A DNA stretch of 13,286 bases from MnTg04 sp036443455. GTDB taxonomy: Bacteria; Pseudomonadota; Gammaproteobacteria; Steroidobacterales; MnTg04. The position numbers and the translations under genes are program-made. The stretch covers positions 1-13,286 of the forward strand of contig JAZFYI010000057.1 in the NCBI GenBank assembly GCA_036443455.1, written 5' to 3'. Under the pieces are notes generated by a model. The model had not been told where the DNA came from, ran no database searches, and worked only from the letters and a program-made list of their open reading frames with translations. Of the stretch, positions 5,881 to 11,993 are shown one piece after another (position 1 is the first letter of the stretch; the number at the start of each line of letters is the position of its first letter).

Positions 5881-6846
5881 TCAGGGCGCTCCCGGATCGA
5901 ATCCGGGCCGCGTGTTCTTGCCGGGCACCGACATCTGCAGGGGTACGCCGACCGCTCGTTCATAAATATCCCGGGCCGCAGCCCAGTCCACCGTTATCTG
6001 CTTTTCACGGGTTGCCGCAACCAGCATTTCGGTCACGGTAGTCATATTCTTGTCCAGGTTTTCCGTGTCGTCATCCAGGACCGGGTGAACTTCCAGGTAC
6101 AGCGTATCCATCGACCAGCCGACCTTGCTCGGCATGTTGATGATTCGAACCTGCGTATTGACCGGCACGCGCGCAAAAAAGGTTTCGATATCCTCGGGCA
6201 ACATCCGGATACAGCCGTGGGTAACGCGCATGCCGACACCCGATGGTTTGTTCGTGCCATGGATCAGGTAGCCGGGAATCGACAAGCGCATTGCGAAAGC
6301 CCCCAGCGGATTGTCGGGTCCCGGCGGCACTATTCTCGGTAACGGATCGCCATCGGCCGCGTGTTCTTCCCGGACCGATTCCGGTGGATACCAGCTTGGG
6401 TTTTTTATCTTGCTGATCACGCGCGATTTGCCGAGCGGCGTCGTCCAGTCCATGCGGCCAATACTGATCGGGTGGGTAATCACCATCGGCGTTTCACCGG
6501 CCGCTGGCTTCGGATAGTAGTAAATGCGCATCTCCGGCAAATTGATGATGATCCCGCGGCGCTCGACCGGTGGCAGGATAAACCGCTTTGGCAACAGGAT
6601 TTCGGTTCCTTCACCGGGCAACCACGGGTCAACGCCCGGATTGGCGCGTATGATTTCTGCATAACCGAGGTCATTGTCCCTGGCGATCTGCACCAGCGTG
6701 TCCTCGTAACGGCTGCGCATTGTGCTGGTCGCCCCGACCAGGTCAATGTCATCCGGCGGCAGCACAAAGGTATCCGCCCCCGCTGCAGGCGCCAGCAGGC
6801 AAGCGCAAACGGCAGCCCCAATACCCGTTTTGTAGAGCCTGACCAT
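5881..6846 (-). CDS. LysM-YkuD L,D-transpeptidase (ErfK/YbiS/YcfS/YnhG family)
   Basis: A periplasmic L,D-transpeptidase that forms 3-3 peptidoglycan crosslinks or attaches a lipoprotein to diaminopimelate. The 321-residue form has a signal peptide (MVRLYK, hydrophobic core, AGA/DTF cleavage near residue 24), a LysM-like segment at about 41-88 (YEDTLVQIARDN...ANPGVDPWLPGEGTEILLP), and the YkuD catalytic domain at about 98-232. The active site is HGTNKPSGVG (His196) and THGCIRM (His210, catalytic Cys212). Length and order match E. coli YbiS/ErfK. I prefer the ATG at 6846 because it begins directly before the signal peptide. An upstream ATG at 6879 directly abuts a TATAAT -10 (6885-6880) and so is probably at or before the transcription start. 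The gene converges with the Lpp-like lipoprotein across a shared terminator, its plausible substrate. Confidence 0.92.
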   Translation of the reverse strand: MVRLYKTGIGAAVCACLLAPAAGADTFVLPPDDIDLVGATSTMRSRYEDTLVQIARDNDLGYAEIIRANPGVDPWLPGEGTEILLPKRFILPPVERRGIIINLPEMRIYYYPKPAAGETPMVITHPISIGRMDWTTPLGKSRVISKIKNPSWYPPESVREEHAADGDPLPRIVPPGPDNPLGAFAMRLSIPGYLIHGTNKPSGVGMRVTHGCIRMLPEDIETFFARVPVNTQVRIINMPSKVGWSMDTLYLEVHPVLDDDTENLDKNMTTVTEMLVAATREKQITVDWAAARDIYERAVGVPLQMSVPGKNTRPGFDPGAP

Positions 6847-6879
6847 AAACAATCCGAATCCCTTATTTTTCAATGGCAT

Positions 6880-6885
6880 ATTATA
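6880..6885 (-). promoter_or_regulatory. -10 element for the L,D-transpeptidase gene
   Basis: A perfect TATAAT on the minus strand lies in the 61-nt gap after the GST-like gene. No good -35 was found at 16-18 bp upstream. If it is used, translation must start at 6846 rather than 6879. Confidence 0.45.
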
Positions 6886-6907
6886 GACTGTGTATATCGA
6901 ATAGTCC

Positions 6908-7564
6908 TCATTGTCCGGCCTCGTCCGCTGCCACTATTTCTGTTTCTGCTGCCGCCAATCGAACCCAGTCCACTATATCCGGATCACTGAGTACAGCATC
7001 CGCCCAGCGCGCTGCTGGCCCGCTGAGATCGATCCCATAGGTTCTGAAGCGCATGGCGACTGGCGCGAAAAATGCATCAGTGATAGTCCAGTGACCAAAC
7101 AGCCAAGGCCCGTCGAAATTTTTCTGTTTAAGACAGTCTGCCCAAATCTCTTTTGTCCGCACAATATCGGCCGCACACGCGTCGTCAATTTGCACGCGTC
7201 GCATTCTTGCTCGGCAGTTCATTGGTAATTGCTCGCGAAGTGCAGTCAGGCCAGAATGCATCTCCGCACACAGGCTGCGTGCTCTAGACCGGTCGGAAGT
7301 AGCTGCCGGCCACATCCGCGCCTCAGGCGACAATTCCGCCAAGTATTCGCATATCGAGAGCGTATCCCAGACCACCCTCCCCTGGTGATGCAGAACCGGA
7401 ACCCGGCCGCTGGGAGAATATGCGGCTATTTTTTGCGCAAATTCATCGGTGTCGAGTGCCAGGCGCACTTCCGCAAAGGAAAGCCCGCTGCGCCGCGTCG
7501 CCCACCAGGCTCTGAGGGACCAACTGGAGTAATTCCGATTTCCTATTACCAGGGTCGTAATCAT
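6908..7564 (-). CDS. Glutathione S-transferase family protein
   Basis: A 218-residue cytosolic GST-fold protein. The N-terminal thioredoxin-like domain contains the GNRNYSSWSLRAW motif, with its likely thiol-stabilising Ser/Tyr cluster. It also has the cis-proline motif GRVPVL and WDTLSICEYLAE, which corresponds to the gamma-glutamyl-binding ES/DT motif. The C-terminal helical domain contains PWLFGHWTITDAFFAPVAMRFRTYGIDL, which has the N-capping box pattern of the family. Start: the ATG at 7564 has GGAG 8 nt upstream; the codon before it is TTG. Substrate unknown. It lies upstream of the L,D-transpeptidase on the same strand with a 61-nt gap, and divergent from the DUF1232 gene. No functional link to either neighbour is evident. 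Confidence 0.88.
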   Translation of the reverse strand: MITTLVIGNRNYSSWSLRAWWATRRSGLSFAEVRLALDTDEFAQKIAAYSPSGRVPVLHHQGRVVWDTLSICEYLAELSPEARMWPAATSDRSRARSLCAEMHSGLTALREQLPMNCRARMRRVQIDDACAADIVRTKEIWADCLKQKNFDGPWLFGHWTITDAFFAPVAMRFRTYGIDLSGPAARWADAVLSDPDIVDWVRLAAAETEIVAADEAGQ

Positions 7565-7646
7565 CAACAGGTCTCCGCCAACGTGCTCGCCGGCCCCGGC
7601 ATCACCGGATTCGGAAGACTATACCCATCGGCTTGTCGCGGCGCCA

Positions 7647-7675
7647 TTGACCCGCTGCGATGCGCTGCGTAGTCT
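7647..7675 (+). promoter_or_regulatory. Possible promoter of the DUF1232 gene
   Basis: TTGACC (7647-7652) and TAGTCT (7670-7675) have a 17-bp spacer. The -35 is good and the -10 is weak. The start would lie about 25 nt before the ATG at 7708. Confidence 0.35.
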
Positions 7676-7707
7676 GTAGTCCATCACATGTACCGGGTCG
7701 GGTTGGC

Positions 7708-8271
7708 ATGTCAATGAAAGTCACTTTTGAAATCAGCGAGCAAGACCTCAAGCATTTTCGCAAGGAAATGAAACGTGCGCGTAATGCGGTTCGCATCGGC
7801 GACGATGCGGACATCATCGACGGGGCGCAGGCAATCATGAATGAAATCGCCGGGTTCGATGTGCCGCACTTCGTCAAGGACCGCGTGGAAAAACTGCAGG
7901 CCATGGTCGAAATGATCAGTGACCCGGAGTGGGCCTTGCCGCGAAAAGAATGCGATAAAGTTCTCTCGGCCCTCGCCTATTTTGGCGATCCGGACGATTT
8001 GATTCCCGATCATATACCGGGTCTGGGTTTCCTCGATGACGCGATCATGGTTGAACTCGTCTTTCGCGAACTCAAACACGATATCGAGGCCTATCGTGAC
8101 TTCTGCACTTTCCGGGAATCTTTCTCACAGCGGTTCGCCTACCAGGATGCCGAAGCGAAATCGCGGCGTCTGGAAAAGAAACGCGACAGCCTGCACGCAC
8201 GCATGCTCAGGCGAAAGCAGCGCGAGCGGGATTCGGTGCCAGCCGAGGATCGGCACGCTCCGCTGTGGTAG
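7708..8271 (+). CDS. DUF1232 / YkvA-like protein
   Basis: A 187-residue protein with the DUF1232 (YkvA) signature at about residues 84-120: LSALAYFGDPDDLIPDHIPGLGFLDDAIMVEL in substance. It shows the D-L-I-P-D-x-I-P and G-F-L-D-D-A hallmarks. The segment is only moderately hydrophobic and no signal peptide is present, so it is probably cytoplasmic or peripheral. The N-terminal part (MSMKVTFEISEQDLKHFRKE) is charged and helical. The C-terminus (about 140-187) is a highly basic, probably coiled-coil tail rich in K/R. Biochemical function of the family is unknown. ATGs at 7708 and 7714 are both possible; neither has a strong ribosome-binding site, and 7708 is taken. The upstream extension of the frame to 7660 is not supported. 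Confidence 0.8.
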   Translation: MSMKVTFEISEQDLKHFRKEMKRARNAVRIGDDADIIDGAQAIMNEIAGFDVPHFVKDRVEKLQAMVEMISDPEWALPRKECDKVLSALAYFGDPDDLIPDHIPGLGFLDDAIMVELVFRELKHDIEAYRDFCTFRESFSQRFAYQDAEAKSRRLEKKRDSLHARMLRRKQRERDSVPAEDRHAPLW

Positions 8272-8409
8272 TTACAGCCTGGATTATGTTCAATCCGCCG
8301 CCGCTGCAACGACGCACCCGGGAATATTGTCAAATACCAGCCATCTGGTGGTTTTCGGTGCTATTCTTTGGATAGCCGCAATTGTACGGGCCACAGCCAC
8401 TGTCAAAAG

Positions 8410-8425
8410 TGTGAACCAGGTCACA
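8410..8425. promoter_or_regulatory. CRP/Vfr/Clp-like operator 1
   Basis: TGTGA-ACCAGG-TCACA is a perfect match to the TGTGA-N6-TCACA consensus of CRP-family regulators. The dyad extends to AGTGTGA / TCACACT (8408-8427). A GATACT -10-like hexamer (8445-8450) would put this site centred near -40, a class II activator position. Confidence 0.7.
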
Positions 8426-8449
8426 CTCAAAAATTTCTGCAGCGGATAC

Positions 8450-8465
8450 TGTGAACCCGGTCACA
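8450..8465. promoter_or_regulatory. CRP/Vfr/Clp-like operator 2
   Basis: TGTGA-ACCCGG-TCACA is a second perfect TGTGA-N6-TCACA dyad, centred exactly 40 bp from the first. It would overlap the start of transcription from the GATACT-type promoter, so it could act as a repressing or tuning site. The spacer differs from that of operator 1 at a single base. Confidence 0.7.
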
Positions 8466-8496
8466 AAAACAAAGAGTCCTCGAGGGCTTTCAATAA

Positions 8497-8682
8497 ATGC
8501 AGACGAAAACCATTAAGAAGCAAGACACTGTCTCGGCGACAGGGCAGTTTCATTGGGATACCTATACGCTCTGGCAACAACAGGTACGTCACGGCGATCT
8601 GCCGGTCAAGGAAGAGCGGGATTCGAATCCGGGCTGGGACCCGTACGAGGTCTGGCAGAAACGGGTAAAACAGGGCTGTTAG
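8497..8682 (+). CDS. Unrecognised 61-residue protein with a duplicated W-D-x-Y-x-x-W-Q motif
   Basis: I do not recognise a family. The product is small, polar and mostly basic, with no signal peptide, membrane segment or zinc motif. Residues 20-33 (WDTYTLWQQQVRHG) and 47-60 (WDPYEVWQKRVKQG) are copies of one motif, 27 residues apart, sharing W, D, Y, W, Q, V and G. Codons for shared residues differ (for example GAT/GAC, TAT/TAC, CAA/CAG), which argues for selection on protein and for real coding. The ATG has GAGGG 10 nt upstream. Two CRP-like operators lie 32 and 72 nt upstream of the ATG (site ends 8465 and 8425). The gene converges with fabH. It may bind a partner through aromatic residues; function is unknown. 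Confidence 0.7.
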   Translation: MQTKTIKKQDTVSATGQFHWDTYTLWQQQVRHGDLPVKEERDSNPGWDPYEVWQKRVKQGC

Positions 8683-8696
8683 CCCGCATGTCACCA

Positions 8697-8723
8697 GCGC
8701 AGCAGGAATACTTCCTGCGGCGC
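8697..8723. terminator. Convergent hairpin, possible bidirectional terminator without U-tract
   Basis: GCGC-A-GCAGGAA and TTCCTGC-G-GCGC pair over 11 bp with one internal mismatch and a 3-nt loop. The hairpin lies between the stops of the 61-residue gene and fabH. No T-run follows on either strand, so intrinsic termination is uncertain. A smaller GGGCT/AGCCC hairpin (8673-8685) overlaps the stop codon of the small gene. Confidence 0.45.
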
Positions 8724-8733
8724 AAAAGCCGGC

Positions 8734-9699
8734 TTAGTATTTAATCAGCGCCGAACCCCAGGTAAAACCGCCGCCAAACGCAGCCATGAGCAAAGTGTCC
8801 CCGCGCTGGATACGGCCATCCCGGACTGCGACATCCAGCGCCATGGGGACCGATGCAGCCGACGTGTTGCCATGATCCCTGACCGTCTGGATCACCCGTT
8901 CCATCGGCATGCCGAGCTTCTTCGCAGTGGCCTGGATGATTCTCATATTCGCCTGATGAGGAATCAGCCAGTCTATATCCGACTTTTGCAGCTGCTTCTT
9001 TTCCAGGGTTTCCTCGACAATCCTATGCAAGGTCCTGACCGCAACCTTGAAAACCTCGTTGCCGCTCATCCGGATGTAATCATTGCCTTTCTTCAACTGC
9101 TCGAAATTCTCTGAAATCCCGGATGGAAAATACAGCAGGTCCTTGTACTTGCCATCGGCATGAAGATGGGTCGATACCAGTCCTGGTTCCTCGGCTGGCT
9201 TGAGAATGACTGCGCCGGCGCCATCGCCAAACAAGACGCAGGTACTCCGATCGTTCCAGTCGACCATGCTGCTCAGGCGTTCGGCGCCGATGACCAGTGC
9301 ACACTTGGCCTCACCGGCACGAACATATTTATCCGTGATGCTCAGGGCATAGATAAACCCCGTGCAGGCGGTTTCGACGCTAAAGGCCGCACAACCGTGG
9401 ATACCCAGCTTTTCCTGCACCAGCACACCGGTGTTCGGAAAGATCCTGTCCGGCGTAGTCGTTCCGACAGCAATAAAATCGATGTCGTCTGGACCTACGC
9501 CCGCGGCATTCATGGCGTTTTTCGCCGCCTCGACACAAAGGTCCGATGTCGTCTGGCCCTCTGCAGCCAGGTGCCTGCGTTCGATACCGCTGCGTGTCCT
9601 GATCCACTCGTCGGTCGTATTGACCATTTTTTCCAGATCGAAGTTTGTAAGAATTTTTTCCGGCAAGTAACGGCCGGTGCCTGCTATTGTCGAGTACAT
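8734..9699 (-). CDS. fabH: Beta-ketoacyl-ACP synthase III (KAS III)
   Basis: FabH starts fatty-acid synthesis by condensing acetyl-CoA with malonyl-ACP in the cytoplasm. The 321-residue product has the family length and the full catalytic triad: Cys112 in VETACTGF, His248 in IPHQANMR and Asn278 in HGNTSAAS. It also has the N-terminal TDEWIRTRSGIERRH motif and the C-terminal GGGFTWGSALIKY end. Its ATG follows directly on the plsX stop (TGA then ATG, no gap), so the two are co-transcribed and probably translationally coupled. Downstream, where many gammaproteobacteria continue with fabD-fabG-acpP, the operon stops and a convergent small gene follows. Confidence 0.97.
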   Translation of the reverse strand: MYSTIAGTGRYLPEKILTNFDLEKMVNTTDEWIRTRSGIERRHLAAEGQTTSDLCVEAAKNAMNAAGVGPDDIDFIAVGTTTPDRIFPNTGVLVQEKLGIHGCAAFSVETACTGFIYALSITDKYVRAGEAKCALVIGAERLSSMVDWNDRSTCVLFGDGAGAVILKPAEEPGLVSTHLHADGKYKDLLYFPSGISENFEQLKKGNDYIRMSGNEVFKVAVRTLHRIVEETLEKKQLQKSDIDWLIPHQANMRIIQATAKKLGMPMERVIQTVRDHGNTSAASVPMALDVAVRDGRIQRGDTLLMAAFGGGFTWGSALIKY

Positions 9700-10713
9700 T
9701 CAGATTGCCTGCTGTTCCAAGAGCTTGCTGATTTGTATCGGAACGCCCTGTTGGCATTCCACGAGGGCGATCTGGATCGCATTGCCAAAAGCTATCCTGT
9801 CGGCACCGCCGTGACTCTTGACGACTATCCCGTTCAGACCAACCATGCTGGCCCCATTATAACGGCGCGGATCCGTTCTTTTGCGAAAAGCCTTCAATAC
9901 CGGTAGCGCAACCAACCCCTGGATGCGGCTCAACAAGGTCCGGGTAAATTCTGCCTTCATATACGAGGAAATCATCCGCGCAGCGCCTTCCAGTGTTTTT
10001 AGCGCAACATTGCCCGAAAATCCATCGCTGACCACGACATCGACCTGACCGGTGAAAATATCGTTGGCCTCGATAAAACCAACATAGTTGAGATTGCTGC
10101 TGCTCAGCATGCGTCCGGCTTCACGGATTATCTCGGTGCCTTTGATCGCCTCGACACCAATATTCAACAGCCCGATCCGGGGCGATTCCAGTTCCTGGAT
10201 GTCCCCGGCGACGACCGACCCCATGACACCGAATTGAAACAATTGCGCGGCGGTACAATGCGAGTTAGCCCCGACATCGAGCATATGGGTGTTCCCACCG
10301 ATCGCCGGGATCGTCGCGATGATGGCCGGCCGGTCGACACCTGCCAGGGTACGCAGGACAAATCTTGCGGTCGCCATCAATGCACCGGTATTCCCGGCGC
10401 TGACACAAGCGTCGGCAAGGCCGTCACGGACCAGGTTGATCGCCACCCGCATCGACGAGTCTTTCTTTTTGCGCAATGCAGTCCTTGGATCTTCGTCCAT
10501 GGTAACGAGTTGGCTCGCTTCCTGGAAGCTGACGCGGCTTGCGAGCTCTGCCGGAATATTTTCCAGGTAGGGCCCGAGCACGCTTTCCCGGCCAACCAGG
10601 ATCACTCGCAGTTCCTGGTTGATTCTCAGTGGGTCCAGCACCCCGGGCACCAGGACCTGCGCGCCATAATCGCCGCTCATCGCATCGACAGCGATACAAA
10701 TTGAACGGGTCAT
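9700..10713 (-). CDS. plsX: Phosphate acyltransferase PlsX
   Basis: PlsX converts acyl-ACP and phosphate to acyl-phosphate, the donor for PlsY in phospholipid synthesis; it is a peripheral membrane enzyme. The 337-residue product shows the N-terminal CIAVDAMSGDYG motif, SSMRVAINLVRDGLADACVSAGNTGALM, LLNIG.EAIKGTEIIREA, DVVVSDGFSGN.ALKT, YNGASMVGLNGIVVKSHG and ADRIAFGNAI. Two usually conserved spots vary: DAMSGDYG where the family normally has DAMGGD, and GANSHC where GANVDC is common. The rest is typical, so activity is expected. It lies 72 nt downstream of rpmF and abuts fabH. The ribosome-binding site is weak. Confidence 0.96.
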   Translation of the reverse strand: MTRSICIAVDAMSGDYGAQVLVPGVLDPLRINQELRVILVGRESVLGPYLENIPAELASRVSFQEASQLVTMDEDPRTALRKKKDSSMRVAINLVRDGLADACVSAGNTGALMATARFVLRTLAGVDRPAIIATIPAIGGNTHMLDVGANSHCTAAQLFQFGVMGSVVAGDIQELESPRIGLLNIGVEAIKGTEIIREAGRMLSSSNLNYVGFIEANDIFTGQVDVVVSDGFSGNVALKTLEGAARMISSYMKAEFTRTLLSRIQGLVALPVLKAFRKRTDPRRYNGASMVGLNGIVVKSHGGADRIAFGNAIQIALVECQQGVPIQISKLLEQQAI

Positions 10714-10785
10714 GCGCCGAGTCCGCCAGCGATTGGGAGATTTGAAATCACGATTGGCCGCTCACAGAACCGCCAGGTGGAAAAG

Positions 10786-10980
10786 CTATTCCTGCTCTTC
10801 CGTTTTGACTTTCACCTCAACCACGCGCTCACCCCGGTAAAAACCGTCAGCGCTAATGTGGTGCCGGCGATGGGTTTCGCCGCTGGTCTTGTCGATGGCC
10901 AGCGTCGGCTCTTTAAGCTTGTCGTGTCCACGACGCATTCCACGTGTAGATGGTGTTCTGCGGCTTTTTTGTACAGCCAT
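10786..10980 (-). CDS. rpmF: 50S ribosomal protein L32 (bL32)
   Basis: The 64-residue product is bL32: MAVQKSRRTPSTRGMRRGHD at the start, then KTSGETHRRHHISADGFYRG. It is slightly longer than the 57-residue E. coli protein because of an extra charged tail (VKVKTEEQE). The zinc-binding cysteines of some bL32 forms are absent, as in E. coli. The ATG at 10980 has AGGAG 6 nt upstream and matches the family start; an in-frame extension upstream to 11112 is rejected. It is first in rpmF-plsX-fabH. The gene yceD, usually directly upstream, is not present. Confidence 0.97.
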   Translation of the reverse strand: MAVQKSRRTPSTRGMRRGHDKLKEPTLAIDKTSGETHRRHHISADGFYRGERVVEVKVKTEEQE

Positions 10981-11119
10981 GGATATCTCCTGAATTTGGC
11001 GTTTATGATCCTGCCCGGATCGCGGCGTCAGCCACGACTCGCCAGGTTTTTCAAATCTGCAATGGGCCGCCGAGCATCGCCAGCCACCGGTTATCTGCAA
11101 GTTTTTCGGCAATCCCCGT

Positions 11120-11171
11120 CATTGGCGCCCGTCATTGGCGTATTTCATTGGCGTATTTCATTGGCGTATTG
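11120..11171. repeat. Four tandem 13-bp repeats in the rpmF leader
   Basis: The unit CATTGGCGTATTT occurs at 11133-11145 and 11146-11158, and with one change at 11159-11171. A degenerate copy, CATTGGCGCCCGT, sits at 11120-11132. The array lies between the predicted promoter and rpmF, so it would be transcribed as part of the 5' leader. Confidence 0.9.
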
Positions 11172-11291
11172 CAGCGGCCCTCCGAGCCGGGTAAAACTAG
11201 CCGATGGGTAGTTTCCGCTCACAGCCCGCTTTTTGCCGGCCGTGGTCGAAACATTCAGCATAACCGGCAACACGCTCGGCGTATCCGATCA

Positions 11292-11320
11292 AGTATAAAA
11301 TGCGAGAAAATAAGAGTCAA
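11292..11320 (-). promoter_or_regulatory. Strong sigma70-type promoter of rpmF-plsX-fabH
   Basis: On the minus strand TTGACT (11320-11315) and TATACT (11297-11292) are separated by an ideal 17 bp, each 5 of 6 to consensus. Transcription would begin near 11285, giving a leader of about 305 nt before the rpmF ATG. On the opposite strand the same spot reads TATAAAAT and could provide a -10 for maf, but no good plus-strand -35 is seen. Confidence 0.75.
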
Positions 11321-11383
11321 AACTGAATCGGCGACAATTACTGTTTTACCCCCATGGTTTGGATGGAAACCGAAGATATCTAC

Positions 11384-11980
11384 ATGCAAAGCAAAAACAC
11401 TTCAACTGAGCTGATACTGGCTTCTGGCTCGCGCTATCGCCGGCAATTGCTGGCAAGGCTGGCGCTCGAGTTTCGCTGCGTCGCCGCCGATATCGATGAA
11501 AACCATCGGCCGGGCGAATCCCCTGCGCAAATGGCCGTAAGGCTTGCGCAATTGAAAGCCGAAGCCGTGGCCGAACGCCACCCGGATGCCATTATTATCG
11601 GCTCAGACCAGGTCGCCGCCGTCAACGGCCGGATCGTCGGCAAGCCGCTCGACCGGCCGGCGGCCAGCTCTCAGCTGCGCTCGGCATCCGGGCAAGCCAT
11701 GGATTTCCATACCGCCGTGTATATCATCCCCCCGCCTGGCCGTAACTGCCTGGCGCATCTCGATACCACCGAGGTATTTTTCCGCCGGCTGGACGATGCC
11801 TTGATCGAGGATTATCTCGACCGGGAACAACCCCTGGATTGTGCGGGCAGCTTCAAATCGGAAGGTCTCGGTATCGCGCTGGTGGAACAAATCAAGACCC
11901 GGGACCCTACGGCCCTGATCGGCCTGCCGCTGATCTGGCTGGCAGAGGCCCTGCGCTCCCTGGGCCTCGCAATACCCTGA
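11384..11980 (+). CDS. yceF: Maf-family nucleotide pyrophosphatase, YceF type (7-methyl-GTP pyrophosphatase)
   Basis: A cytoplasmic house-cleaning enzyme that hydrolyses modified nucleotides; the YceF branch prefers 7-methyl-GTP. The 198-residue product (E. coli YceF 194) shows ILASGSRYRRQLL at 11-23, DIDENHRPGESPAQMAVRLAQLKA at 37-59 and IIGSDQV at 71-77 with catalytic Asp75. These are followed by GKPL at 86-89 and LDCAGSFKSEGLGIALVE at 151-168; the GSFKSEG pattern separates YceF from the dTTP/UTP-specific Maf branch. The ATG at 11384 is preferred: it gives the family length and has GAAG 8 nt upstream. ATGs at 11354 and 11363 have no ribosome-binding site. Divergent from rpmF and convergent with rluC, as in E. 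coli. Confidence 0.93.
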   Translation: MQSKNTSTELILASGSRYRRQLLARLALEFRCVAADIDENHRPGESPAQMAVRLAQLKAEAVAERHPDAIIIGSDQVAAVNGRIVGKPLDRPAASSQLRSASGQAMDFHTAVYIIPPPGRNCLAHLDTTEVFFRRLDDALIEDYLDREQPLDCAGSFKSEGLGIALVEQIKTRDPTALIGLPLIWLAEALRSLGLAIP

Positions 11981-11993
11981 GCGCGCGCAGCGA

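Larger units (their letters stand above)
10981..11383. other. Gene-free divergent region between rpmF and maf
   Basis: About 400 bp without a supported gene. It contains the rpmF ribosome-binding site (10987-10991), a GATCC/GGATC hairpin (11007-11021), a 13-bp tandem repeat block (11120-11171) and a strong minus-strand promoter (11292-11320). Stops interrupt the minus frames, and no YceD-like sequence was found. A 38-codon minus-strand frame starting MLNVSTTAGKKRAV (about 11140-11256) ends inside the repeat block and is not considered a gene. Confidence 0.75.

Noticed and set aside
6887..6902. Possible LexA box before the L,D-transpeptidase (CTGTGTATAT...)
   Set aside because: Only the left half matches; the right half is AATA rather than ACAG.
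8553..8744. Overlapping open frame of 63 codons next to fabH
   Set aside because: It overlaps the 61-residue gene in another frame, runs into the fabH stop, and lacks the conserved repeat; the hairpin at 8697-8723 explains its end.
10981..11112. N-terminal extension of rpmF by 44 codons
   Set aside because: bL32 starts at MAVQ, directly after a strong AGGAG; the extension has no resemblance to L32 or YceD.
11120..11171. Tandem repeats as a CRISPR array
   Set aside because: Units are 13 bp and directly adjoining, with no spacers and no cas genes nearby.
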